DNA of 10,515 bases, taken from contig JAJZAG010000112.1 in NCBI GenBank assembly GCA_021799555.1, forward strand, positions 1 to 10,515, in the 5' to 3' direction. The stretch's first letter is position 1; each line of letters starts with the position of its first letter. The position numbers and the translations under genes were made by a program. Source of the stretch: Deltaproteobacteria bacterium (GTDB taxonomy: Bacteria; Desulfobacterota; Binatia; Binatales; Binataceae). A model generated the notes under the pieces. The model was not told the DNA's origin and searched no databases. It saw only the letters and a list, made by a program, of their open reading frames with translations. Positions 1-5,991 of this stretch are shown here, piece after piece.

Positions 1-328
1 CGTCGAGGACCGCTTCCGCCGCGGTCAGCACTCCTCCCGCCGCCAACAGCGCGGTCCGATACGTGTCCGGACAGCTATGCGTGTCGGGGTCGAAGTCGAA
101 GCGCGCGACCGACGCGGTACGCGCGACCGACTCGATATAGTCCGCGCTGTGGCATAGCGCGATCTCCTCGAGCGTCGCCGCACGCGGCGCGCGAAACTGC
201 AGGTTCGGCCGCTCGAGCGATTCCGCCATCTCGATCATCGCTGCGATCCGCGCGGGACGCTCCGGATGCGATCGTCCCCCGAAATGCTTTTCATAGGATC
301 GGTCGGTCACGATCGCGGTCTTGAGCAT
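1..328 (-). CDS. Histone-deacetylase-like (AcuC/class II HDAC family) hydrolase, 3' end cut by window edge
   Basis: The first 109 residues are visible; the gene runs off the left edge. The family (arginase/deacetylase fold) removes acyl groups from lysine or small amines with a catalytic metal ion. What is seen: an early HPERPARI segment (residues 21-28), then a CHSADYIESV stretch (59-68) matching the family's 'H..Y(I/V)' region, then FDFDPDTHSCPDTYR (77-91) followed by ALLAAGGVL, which is the usual substrate-rim segment of bacterial class II enzymes. The metal-binding Asp/His residues lie further downstream, outside the window. The ATG at 326-328 is chosen because GGAG (complement of 335-338) sits 6 nt upstream. 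It is divergent from tatB across 96 bp. The substrate cannot be told: protein lysine, acetylpolyamine and other amides are all possible in this family. Confidence 0.88.
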   Translation of the reverse strand, partial: MLKTAIVTDRSYEKHFGGRSHPERPARIAAMIEMAESLERPNLQFRAPRAATLEEIALCHSADYIESVARTASVARFDFDPDTHSCPDTYRTALLAAGGVLTAAEAVLD

Positions 329-330
329 CG

Positions 331-366
331 TTGACTCCACAATCTGTGCTAAGAATGATCAGTCAA
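331..366 (+). promoter_or_regulatory. Candidate divergent promoter region for tatBC and the HDAC-like gene
   Basis: TTGACT (331-336) is followed after exactly 17 nt by AATGAT (354-359), a fair sigma70-like match (5/6 and 4/6) pointing toward tatB, with transcription expected to start near 366. The mirror-image AGTCAA at 361-366 gives a second TTGACT on the minus strand, but its partner -10 for the HDAC-like gene is poor. The plus-strand -35 box overlaps the Shine-Dalgarno site of the minus-strand gene. This is predicted from consensus only. Confidence 0.45.
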
Positions 367-424
367 GCAGTATGCATCCGTGCTCGTGGAAACAATATAG
401 CGCCGGAGCGGCAAATTCGCGCAA

Positions 425-745
425 TTGGACCTGTTTGAAATAGCAATTGTCCTCGCGATCGCGCTGATCGTGCTCGGACCCGAGCGCCTGCCCGAGGTCT
501 TGCGCACGCTCGGCAAAATTCTGCGCGAGTTGCGTGCCGCCAGCAACACTGTCATGCGCGAGCTGACCGAGGCGCTCGACGAAGAGCCGGCCCGCGCCGA
601 TTCCTCAGCCCCCGCGCTCGAAGATCCCGCCCGCGCGACGCGGCCCGCCGCCGCTCCCGCACCTGCAATACCAGCCGCGCAGGCGCCCGACGCGACCGTA
701 ACCGCCGCGGCCAAGACCGTGCCGCCGCAAGATCGATCCTCCTGA
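425..745 (+). CDS. tatB: Sec-independent (twin-arginine) translocase subunit TatB
   Basis: Small single-span membrane protein (106 aa) that with TatC forms the receptor for folded proteins carrying twin-arginine signals. Seen: one N-terminal transmembrane helix (about residues 4-17), then the hinge LGPERLPE and an amphipathic helix. LGP rather than the FGP typical of TatA, and the helix text ELRAASNTVMRELTEAL, resemble E. coli TatB more than TatA. Glu5 lies 13 residues before the Gly of LGP, the same spacing as the conserved Glu8 of E. coli TatB. The tail (about 57-106) is Ala/Pro-rich and probably disordered. The start is TTG: an in-frame TAG at 398-400 leaves no other usual start codon, and the nearest GGAG (405-408) is 16 nt away, so initiation looks weak. 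tatC follows 12 bp later. No separate tatA is present here, so it could serve both roles. Confidence 0.9.
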   Translation: MDLFEIAIVLAIALIVLGPERLPEVLRTLGKILRELRAASNTVMRELTEALDEEPARADSSAPALEDPARATRPAAAPAPAIPAAQAPDATVTAAAKTVPPQDRSS

Positions 746-757
746 GCGCATCCGACC

Positions 758-1633
758 GTGACAACCGGAGAGTTATCTACGCCGCAGACGCCGCCGCCGG
801 ACACGGCGCTCCTGCCCACCCCCACCGTCTCCGATCCGCCCGGAGCGCCGGACGACCCCGATAGCGCGGCACTCGCCCGCATGTCGCTCATCGAGCACTT
901 GAGCGAGCTGCGCGTGCGCCTGGTATATGCGGCGATCGCGCTGCTGATCGGATTTCTAGTCGCCTATGCGATCGATGATCAGCTTTTCGCCATCCTGACC
1001 TGGCCGATTCGCGAGGTTTCGCACGGCAAGGTATTGCTGATCGGCACGGGCGTGGGGGAAGCGTTTTTCACCAAGATAAAAGTCGCGTTGATCGCGGGCC
1101 TGTTCATCGCGAGTCCCGCCGTGTTTTACGAAATCTGGAAATTCATCGCACCCGGCCTCTACGACACCGAGCGCCGGATGGCGCTGCCGTTCATCGTCTC
1201 GGCCAGCCTCTTTTTCATCCTGGGCGGATACTTTTGCTGGGCGGTTGTGTTCCGCATCGGCTACGCCTTTTTCCTTTCGCAATACGCCAGTATCGGAATC
1301 ACGCCGACCATCCGGATCAGCGAGTATCTAGCATTTTCCGCCAAGCTCTTGCTCGCCTTCGGAATTACCTTCGAGATGCCGATCTTCGCGTTCTTTCTGA
1401 CCCGGCTCGGGATGATCGATCACAAGCTGATGATCCATCATTTCCGCTACGCGATTCTGATCATCTTCATCGTATCCGCGATGCTGACGCCTCCCGACAT
1501 GGTGTCGCAATTCCTGCTCGCAATTCCGCTGCTCGGCCTCTACGCGCTCAGCATCGGCGTCGCTTACGTTTTCCGCGCTCCGCAAGCTCCGAATCCTGCC
1601 GCCGCTCCGGCGGGCGGAGCGGACGCCGGCTAA
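758..1633 (+). CDS. tatC: Sec-independent (twin-arginine) translocase subunit TatC
   Basis: Polytopic membrane protein (291 aa, six expected helices) that binds the twin-arginine signal peptide. Seen: the cytoplasmic N-terminal signature SLIEHLSELR (43-52); the first-loop motif SPAVFYEIWKFIAPGLYDTERR region (119-140), whose Glu138 aligns with E. coli Glu103; the FGITFEMP stretch (201-208) with Glu206, the intramembrane Glu170 equivalent; and TPPDMVSQ (244-251) before the last helices. The GTG start at 758 gives a Pro/Thr/Asp-rich 41-residue leader before the conserved core. An in-frame ATG at 881 would start right at MSLIEHL and match the usual family length better, but neither site has a clear Shine-Dalgarno. 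The C-terminal tail is Ala/Pro/Gly-rich. It is 12 bp after tatB and almost certainly cotranscribed. Confidence 0.95.
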   Translation: MTTGELSTPQTPPPDTALLPTPTVSDPPGAPDDPDSAALARMSLIEHLSELRVRLVYAAIALLIGFLVAYAIDDQLFAILTWPIREVSHGKVLLIGTGVGEAFFTKIKVALIAGLFIASPAVFYEIWKFIAPGLYDTERRMALPFIVSASLFFILGGYFCWAVVFRIGYAFFLSQYASIGITPTIRISEYLAFSAKLLLAFGITFEMPIFAFFLTRLGMIDHKLMIHHFRYAILIIFIVSAMLTPPDMVSQFLLAIPLLGLYALSIGVAYVFRAPQAPNPAAAPAGGADAG

Positions 1634-1643
1634 TCATGTGACC

Positions 1644-1663
1644 GCTGACGCGGCGCCGTCAGC
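1644..1663 (+). promoter_or_regulatory. Hairpin between tatC and the glucoamylase gene
   Basis: A perfect 7-bp stem, GCTGACG / CGTCAGC, with a 6-nt loop lies 10 nt after the tatC stop and ends 6 nt before the glucoamylase ribosome-binding site. No T-run follows, so it is not a normal intrinsic terminator. It could protect or process the transcript, or be chance in GC-rich DNA. Confidence 0.35.
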
Positions 1664-1669
1664 AAAGTG

Positions 1670-1675
1670 AAAGGA
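1670..1675 (+). promoter_or_regulatory. Ribosome-binding site deciding the glucoamylase start
   Basis: AAAGGA ends 6 nt before the ATG at 1682. The in-frame GTG at 1667 would lie upstream of this site, so the longer reading (five extra residues) is unlikely. Confidence 0.75.
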
Positions 1676-1681
1676 CTCACG

Positions 1682-4081
1682 ATGGCAGTACTTAAAGACC
1701 AGCCTCGCGCATTTGGCGCGCCGGGAATACCGCCGCGATGGACCCGCAGCGCCAAAGACGTCGTCGGCACGGCCTATTCCTCGGTCAGCAGGGTATGGTT
1801 CACGATCTCGAACGGCGTGATCAACGAAGTCTATTATCCGACGATTGATCTCCCCCAGGTTCGCGATCTCCAGTTCCTGATCAGCGACGGCAAAACCTTC
1901 TTCCACGAGGAACGCCGCAATCTCATCTCAAAAACTGAATACCTCGCCGAGCACGGCCTCGGCGCTCGGATCGTCAACAGCGATCCCGACGGCCGCTATC
2001 AGCTCGTCAAGGAAGTCCTGTCCGATCCGCATCAGCCATCCCTGTTGATTCAGGTGCGGCTCGAAGGCGATCCGGATTTCGTCGCCAAGCTGCACCTGTA
2101 CGTTTTACTCTCACCGCATCTCGGGGTGGGTGGATGGGCAAACAACGCCAACTTGACCAGCATTATCGGCCGCGAATTCATGAGTGCGCACAAAAATGAA
2201 AACTGGCTCGCCATCGCGGCCACCGTGCCCTTCGTAAAACGCTCGTGCGGATACGTCGGCACCACCGACGGATGGCAGGACCTCTCGCACAATTTCCGCC
2301 TCGATTATGAGTTCGCCTCCGCGCCCGACGGCAACGTCGCCGTTACCGGCGAGATCGATCTGAGCGCCTCGCGCAGCTTCACGCTCGGGCTCTCCTTCGG
2401 TCACGGATTGCATCGCGCCGTCACCGCCCTGTTCCAATCGCTCGGCACCCCCTTTCAGGAGCATCGCGAGCGCTTCATCGAGCAATGGGAGCGCGCTTCG
2501 CACCACTCCCTGCCAATCGGCAGATCGGCGGGCGACGGCGGCGAGCTTTACCGCCGCTCGCGCGAGCTGCTCCTCGCCCATGAAGACAAAAGCTTTCCCG
2601 GCGCGATGATCGCCTCGCTCAGTATTCCGTGGGGAGAAGCCAAGGGCGACGAGGATCTGGGCGGATATCATCTGGTCTGGACCCGCGACATGGTCAACAG
2701 CGCCACCGGCCTGCTCGCCTCGGGCGACATGGCGACCCCGATGCGCGCGCTCATCTATCTTGCCTGCACCCAGCACGAAGACGGCGGCTTTTCGCAGAAT
2801 TTCTGGCTCGACGGCACACCCTACTGGCAGGGAATTCAGCTCGACGAAGTCGCCTTTCCGCTGATGCTGGCGTGGCGGATGCACAAGGCGGGCGCGCTCG
2901 GAGATTACGATCCGTATCCGATGGTGTTGGCGGGCGCGCGCTATCTCTTGCGCCACGGGCCGGCGACCCAGCAAGAGCGGTGGGAAGAAAACAGCGGCTT
3001 TTCACCCTCCACGATCGCCAGCAATATCGCCGCGGTCGTGTGCGCCGCGTGTATGGCGCGCGAGCGCGGCAATCAAGTCACCGCTCAGTTCCTCGAGGAG
3101 TACGCCGACTTCCTCGAATCACACGTCGAAGCGTGGACCGTCACCAACCACGGCTTCCTGGTTCCCGGCATCCGCCGCCATTACGTGCGCATCACACCCG
3201 CCGACGCCGAAAGCCCGCATCCAAATGAAGATCCCGATGCCGTCATGGTGCACATCAACAATCGCCCGCCCGGCCATCAGACCGAGTTCCCGGCCGCGGA
3301 AATCGTCGATGCCGGCTTTCTCGAGCTGGTCCGCTACGGAATCCGCCGCGCGGGAGATCCACTGATGGAAGATTCACTGCGCGTCATCGACGCCGTCCTC
3401 AAGGTCAATCTGCCGCAAGGTCCGTGCTGGCGCCGCTATACTCACGACGGCTATGGCCAGCAAGACGACGGCGGCCCGTTCCTGACGTATGGGCGCGGAC
3501 GCCCGTGGCCGCTTCTCACCGGCGAACGCGGCCATTACGAGCTTGCCGCCGGCCGCGACGCGCGCCCCTACCTGCGCGCGCTCGAAGCATTCGGCAACGA
3601 GACGCGCCTGTTGCCCGAACAGGTCTGGGACCGGGAGGATATTCCCGCAGCGCTGCTTTATCTCGGCAAACAGACGGGCGCCGCGATGCCCCTGATGTGG
3701 GCGCACGCGGAATATATCAAGCTCTTGCGCTCGATCTGGGACGGCCAGGTCTTCGATTTGATTCCCGAAGTCGCCGAACGGTATTTGACGGTGCGCCCGC
3801 GCCGCCCGATCGAGGTGTGGAAGTATCATCGCCGCCGAATTGCCGCGGTCAAGGCTCCCGTGCGCTTGCGCCTGCAACTGCCGCGTCCGTTCATGCTCCA
3901 TTGGACCAAGGACGAATGGCGTCACAGCCACGACACGCAATCGACGCCGACCGCGTTGGAAATCCATTTCGTTGATATCGATATCGGCAGCGCCGACCGC
4001 GCCCCCGTCCGCTTCACCTTCTTCTGGCAAGACACCAAAATCTGGGAGGGCCAGGACTTCGCCGTAGAGATAATCCCGTGA
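1682..4081 (+). CDS. GH15 glucoamylase-type alpha-glucan hydrolase (glucan 1,4-alpha-glucosidase family)
   Basis: 799 aa. GH15 enzymes release glucose from non-reducing ends of alpha-glucans with inversion. Domains by eye: a bacterial N-terminal beta-sandwich (about 15-265, with NEVYYPTIDLPQVRDLQFLISDG), an (alpha/alpha)6 catalytic barrel (about 290-690) and a C-terminal domain of about 100 aa (about 697-799). Catalytic residues fit the family: Glu435 in WEENSGFSPST (general acid; first Glu of the pair, as in Aspergillus Glu179) and Glu646 in LLPEQVWD (general base). GYHLVWTRD (329-336) is the conserved substrate-site segment. There is no signal peptide or twin-arginine motif, so it should act in the cytoplasm, probably on glycogen or maltodextrins, and is not a Tat substrate despite lying 48 bp after tatC. 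Close relatives in the family could be glucodextranases or trehalases, so the exact substrate is open. A fragment of its 3' end recurs at 5564-5637. Confidence 0.93.
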   Translation: MAVLKDQPRAFGAPGIPPRWTRSAKDVVGTAYSSVSRVWFTISNGVINEVYYPTIDLPQVRDLQFLISDGKTFFHEERRNLISKTEYLAEHGLGARIVNSDPDGRYQLVKEVLSDPHQPSLLIQVRLEGDPDFVAKLHLYVLLSPHLGVGGWANNANLTSIIGREFMSAHKNENWLAIAATVPFVKRSCGYVGTTDGWQDLSHNFRLDYEFASAPDGNVAVTGEIDLSASRSFTLGLSFGHGLHRAVTALFQSLGTPFQEHRERFIEQWERASHHSLPIGRSAGDGGELYRRSRELLLAHEDKSFPGAMIASLSIPWGEAKGDEDLGGYHLVWTRDMVNSATGLLASGDMATPMRALIYLACTQHEDGGFSQNFWLDGTPYWQGIQLDEVAFPLMLAWRMHKAGALGDYDPYPMVLAGARYLLRHGPATQQERWEENSGFSPSTIASNIAAVVCAACMARERGNQVTAQFLEEYADFLESHVEAWTVTNHGFLVPGIRRHYVRITPADAESPHPNEDPDAVMVHINNRPPGHQTEFPAAEIVDAGFLELVRYGIRRAGDPLMEDSLRVIDAVLKVNLPQGPCWRRYTHDGYGQQDDGGPFLTYGRGRPWPLLTGERGHYELAAGRDARPYLRALEAFGNETRLLPEQVWDREDIPAALLYLGKQTGAAMPLMWAHAEYIKLLRSIWDGQVFDLIPEVAERYLTVRPRRPIEVWKYHRRRIAAVKAPVRLRLQLPRPFMLHWTKDEWRHSHDTQSTPTALEIHFVDIDIGSADRAPVRFTFFWQDTKIWEGQDFAVEIIP

Positions 4082-4118
4082 ACCGCGCCCTCTGTTTCCT
4101 CTCCCTATCAGAGAGAGG
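4082..4118 (+). repeat. Palindromic repeat, copy 1, directly after the glucoamylase stop
   Basis: 37 nt matching 5632-5668 at 34 positions. It contains an imperfect inverted repeat, CCTCTCCCT ... AGAGAGAGG (4098-4118), a 9-bp stem with one mismatch and a short loop. It could act as a terminator or mRNA 3' stabiliser for the glucoamylase gene, but the lack of a T-run makes a REP-like intergenic repeat equally likely. Confidence 0.6.
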
Positions 4119-4139
4119 TCACGTGAGGGTCCGAACCCA

Positions 4140-4161
4140 GCGCGGGGCGCAAGCCCCGCGC
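4140..4161 (+). terminator. GC-rich hairpin, possible transcription terminator between convergent genes
   Basis: Perfect 9-bp stem GCGCGGGGC / GCCCCGCGC closed by a GCAA (GNRA-type) tetraloop, lying between two genes that run toward each other. No clear T-run follows on either strand, so termination is inferred from position and stability only. Confidence 0.4.
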
Positions 4162-4189
4162 GATTCAAAGAAGGCGAGCCCGCGCGTTC

Positions 4190-4306
4190 CTACATTTCAG
4201 TCCATTTCCAGTCCCGCCACAGGCTCACCGAGATGGCGCAGGACATGGCGGCGTCACGCCCTGTGTCGAACGCCGCGGTCGCCGCGATTACGCCTTCAAT
4301 CGAGTC
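4190..4306 (-). pseudogene. Possible C-terminal remnant of an unidentified gene
   Basis: On the minus strand, directly after the dehydratase stop, a stretch of 38 codons with GC-rich third positions runs from an in-frame TAA (4307-4309) to a TAG (4190-4192). It reads DSIEGVIAATAAFDTGRD, continues with AAMSCAISVSL and ends WRDWKWTEM. It looks protein-like, with Trp-rich ending, but has no usual start codon, and I do not recognise the family. It may be the leftover 3' end of a gene displaced during the rearrangement of this region, or chance: the opposite strand also reads open here (from ATG 4233). Low confidence. Confidence 0.2.
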
Positions 4307-4328
4307 TTATTCCTCACAGTTGTCTTAG

Positions 4329-5297
4329 CTACCGGTTCGGGTCGCTGAAGATGCGCGCGTATTTCGCGCGATCAACGTTGCCCCCGCTGAGAACCAGCCC
4401 CACGCGCCGACCGCGCATCTGATCCTGCTCTTTGAGCAACGCAGCCAGAGTCGCCGCGCCCGCGCCTTCGGCCACGTTGTGCGTATCAGTAAAGTAATGC
4501 CGCATCGCCTCTTCGATCTCCCCATCCGACACACTAACCACGCGCTCGGCAAACCGGTTGACGATCTCGACCGCGTCAGCATCAGGAACGCGAACCGCGA
4601 GCCCGTCGGCTTCCGTCTTCGCCGAGGCCGTTGAGACGGGCTTACGAGCCGCAAACGAAAGCGCGTAGGCCGGCGCTGCGTCCGACACGACGCCGACAAT
4701 CCTGGTCGTAAGACCCAGCGCCTCGCGCGCCGCGATGGTTCCGCAGATCCCCGAGCCGAGGCCGATCGGTACGTAGACCGCATCCATCCCATTCACGGCG
4801 CGCAGAAACTCGAGCCCGTAGGTTGCAACGCCCCTCACTAGCGGCTCAGCAAATGACGGAACCATCGTGAGATTGCGCTCGCGCGCGACCTCCGAAGCGT
4901 GCTCCAGAGCGTCCTGGAAGTCGCGGCCGTGCTCGATCAGCTCAGCGCCGAGCGCTTGGATCGCTGCGTTCTGCTCGACGCTGTTGCCGTGCGGGACCAC
5001 AATCGTCGCGCGCAATCCACGCCGTCGCGCCGCGAACGCGATGCTCCGCCCGTGGTTGCCACGGGTAGCCGCAATCACGCCCACCGGCGCCGATCCTCGG
5101 GCAAGCAGATCGTCGATGTAAACCAGGCCGCCGCGCACCTTAAATGCACCGACGGGCGTATGGTTCTCGTGCTTCACCCGGATCTCGGCGCCGCATCGCG
5201 CCGAAAGCGTTGCCCAGCAGATTTCAGGCGTCGGCTTCATCGCCGACGCGACCACCCGCGCGGCTTGCTCTATCTGTTCAAGTCCGGGCAGCGTCAT
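4329..5297 (-). CDS. PLP-dependent threonine/serine dehydratase family protein
   Basis: 322 aa, fold-type II PLP enzyme expected to deaminate threonine or serine to a 2-oxo acid plus ammonia. Seen: HENHTPVGAFKVRGG (43-57) with Lys53 as the Schiff-base lysine, TRGNHGRS for the substrate carboxylate, the glycine-rich GLGSGICG phosphate-binding loop, and SGGNVDR near the C-terminus, all in family order. There is no C-terminal ACT domain, so it resembles the short catabolic or EutB-like dehydratases rather than full-length IlvA. The 'TPVGAFKVRGG' and 'TRGNHG' wording is close to what I recall of proteins annotated as hydroxyectoine-utilisation dehydratase EutB, but no ectoine genes are nearby, so no symbol is given. 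The ATG at 5297 has an excellent Shine-Dalgarno (5305-5312); the reading frame continues 34 codons upstream but that part is low-complexity. It is flanked by duplicated sequence on both sides. Confidence 0.9.
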   Translation of the reverse strand: MTLPGLEQIEQAARVVASAMKPTPEICWATLSARCGAEIRVKHENHTPVGAFKVRGGLVYIDDLLARGSAPVGVIAATRGNHGRSIAFAARRRGLRATIVVPHGNSVEQNAAIQALGAELIEHGRDFQDALEHASEVARERNLTMVPSFAEPLVRGVATYGLEFLRAVNGMDAVYVPIGLGSGICGTIAAREALGLTTRIVGVVSDAAPAYALSFAARKPVSTASAKTEADGLAVRVPDADAVEIVNRFAERVVSVSDGEIEEAMRHYFTDTHNVAEGAGAATLAALLKEQDQMRGRRVGLVLSGGNVDRAKYARIFSDPNR

Positions 5298-5304
5298 CGG
5301 GCAA

Positions 5305-5312
5305 CCTTCTCC
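5305..5312 (-). promoter_or_regulatory. Ribosome-binding site deciding the dehydratase start
   Basis: On the minus strand GGAGAAGG ends 7 nt before the ATG at 5295-5297. It supports that start over the longer frame beginning at 5399. Confidence 0.75.
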
Positions 5313-5563
5313 GTTTTGAGGTCGAGAACCGCAGACAATGCGTGCGGATCGGGGTCGTCTGGAATTTCCCTTTTTGACCTGTCTCGTCAGCAGAACCATA
5401 TTGCAAATGAACGCCGTCGCGCCAGTTTTCGAGGCGTATACCGCCGCACGCGCTTGGACCTGGCGCCAAAGCGCCTAGTGCTATCGCTCCGCCGCGCCGA
5501 GACCGCATTCCGATTGCTTTCGAATCCCGCACGCGGCGGTGAGGTGAGGGCGGCGCAATTTGG

Positions 5564-5637
5564 CGCGCCCCTTCATGCTTCATTGGGCCACGGACGAATG
5601 GCGTCACAGCCACGACGCGCAATCAACGCCGACCGCG
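5564..5637 (+). pseudogene. Fragment of a glucoamylase 3' end (duplicate of 3882-3955)
   Basis: 74 nt match 3882-3955 at 67 positions (90.5%) with a constant offset of 1682 bp. In frame it encodes RPFMLHWATDEWRHSHD and AQSTPTA, against RPFMLHWTKDEWRHSHD and TQSTPTA in the intact gene (residues 735-758). Four of seven differences are synonymous, so the source diverged while still coding. Similarity fades upstream, where a 1-nt length change and an in-frame TGA (about 5544) break the frame. Downstream it jumps at ACCGCG straight into the repeat that follows the intact gene's stop, skipping 132 bp. It is therefore a non-functional relic, not a gene. Confidence 0.75.
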
Positions 5638-5640
5638 CCC

Positions 5641-5675
5641 TCTGATTCCTCTCCCTGTCAGGGAGAGGAATCAGA
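5641..5675. repeat. Perfect 35-nt palindrome (copy 2 of the intergenic repeat), possible terminator
   Basis: TCTGATTCCTCTCCCTG (5641-5657) and its exact reverse complement (5659-5675) surround a single T, a 17-bp inverted repeat. The left arm and centre correspond to 4091-4118, where the pairing is shorter and imperfect. It begins 10 nt past the stop of the minus-strand DUF4911-like gene, so as RNA it could form a very stable terminator-like or 3'-protecting hairpin; no strong T-run follows on the minus strand. A REP-like element is the alternative. Confidence 0.75.
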
Positions 5676-5685
5676 AGGGGTGGGG

Positions 5686-5913
5686 CTAGGCGATGATGCG
5701 GAGTTCGAAATCTTTTGCCAGCGATTCTAGCAGCGCTTCCACGTCGGCCGCCTGATCCTCGGCGAAGTAGAGCCGCAGGTAGTGGCGCGCCGGATCCTCG
5801 GTCCGTAGCGTCGCCAGGTTGTCGTAGGACTCGATGATCGACTTGAATGCGACGATTCGCGCGGGCGCGATCGCGATCAAATGGCTTTTCAACCTGGGCG
5901 CCGCTTCACCCAT
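5686..5913 (-). CDS. Small DUF4911-like protein
   Basis: 75 aa, no signal peptide or membrane span. The sequence HLIAIAPARIVAFKSIIESY then DNLATLRTEDP and a C-terminal ADVEALLESLAKDFE helix fits the pattern I recall for DUF4911 proteins of deltaproteobacteria: beta strand, helix ending in 'ESY(D/E)G/NLA', 'RT.DP', beta strand, then a helix. The function of that family is unknown; the fold could be a small ferredoxin-like alpha/beta sandwich (inference). The ATG at 5913 puts the conserved core close to the N-terminus; an in-frame ATG at 5946 would add 11 polar residues, and neither has a strong Shine-Dalgarno. It is divergent from the ArsA pair across 78 bp and ends 10 bp from a large palindrome. 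The frame stays open far upstream on this strand, but that part is antisense to the ATPase gene. Confidence 0.7.
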   Translation of the reverse strand: MGEAAPRLKSHLIAIAPARIVAFKSIIESYDNLATLRTEDPARHYLRLYFAEDQAADVEALLESLAKDFELRIIA

Positions 5914-5955
5914 CGTCTTTTCGCTTTCCGCTCCCGTACGCGTCATCCGGCGCGG

Positions 5956-5984
5956 TTTACTGCGCGACGCCGCCTCCGTAGATT
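5956..5984 (+). promoter_or_regulatory. Candidate promoter for the ArsA-like pair, predicting a leaderless mRNA
   Basis: TTTACT (5956-5961), exactly 17 nt, then TAGATT (5979-5984): each box matches 4 of 6 sigma70 consensus bases. The start point 7-8 nt downstream would fall at 5991-5992, the A of the ATG. This agrees with the lack of any Shine-Dalgarno before that ATG. Confidence 0.4.
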
Positions 5985-5991
5985 CTAGCCG

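Larger units (their letters stand above)
5298..5685. other. 388-bp gene-free stretch with rearranged sequence
   Basis: Holds, from right to left, the palindrome at 5641-5675, the glucoamylase-tail fragment at 5564-5637, about 250 bp (5313-5563) in which I recognise no gene or repeat, and the dehydratase ribosome-binding site. Promoter elements for the dehydratase should lie here but I could not pick a convincing pair. Open frames across it are only overlaps of neighbouring genes or antisense readings of the fragment. Confidence 0.6.

Noticed and set aside
349..891. Minus-strand 180-aa frame opposite tatB/tatC
   Set aside because: Antisense to the clearly recognisable TatB and TatC start; Ala/Ser/Gly-rich translation without domain signals.
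4899..5645. Plus-strand 248-aa frame spanning the dehydratase start and the glucoamylase-tail fragment
   Set aside because: Antisense to the dehydratase and in the wrong frame relative to the glucoamylase-derived fragment.
4082..5675. CRISPR array or insertion sequence
   Set aside because: The repeats are only two, diverged and 1.5 kb apart; no transposase, no regular spacing and no target-site duplication could be identified.
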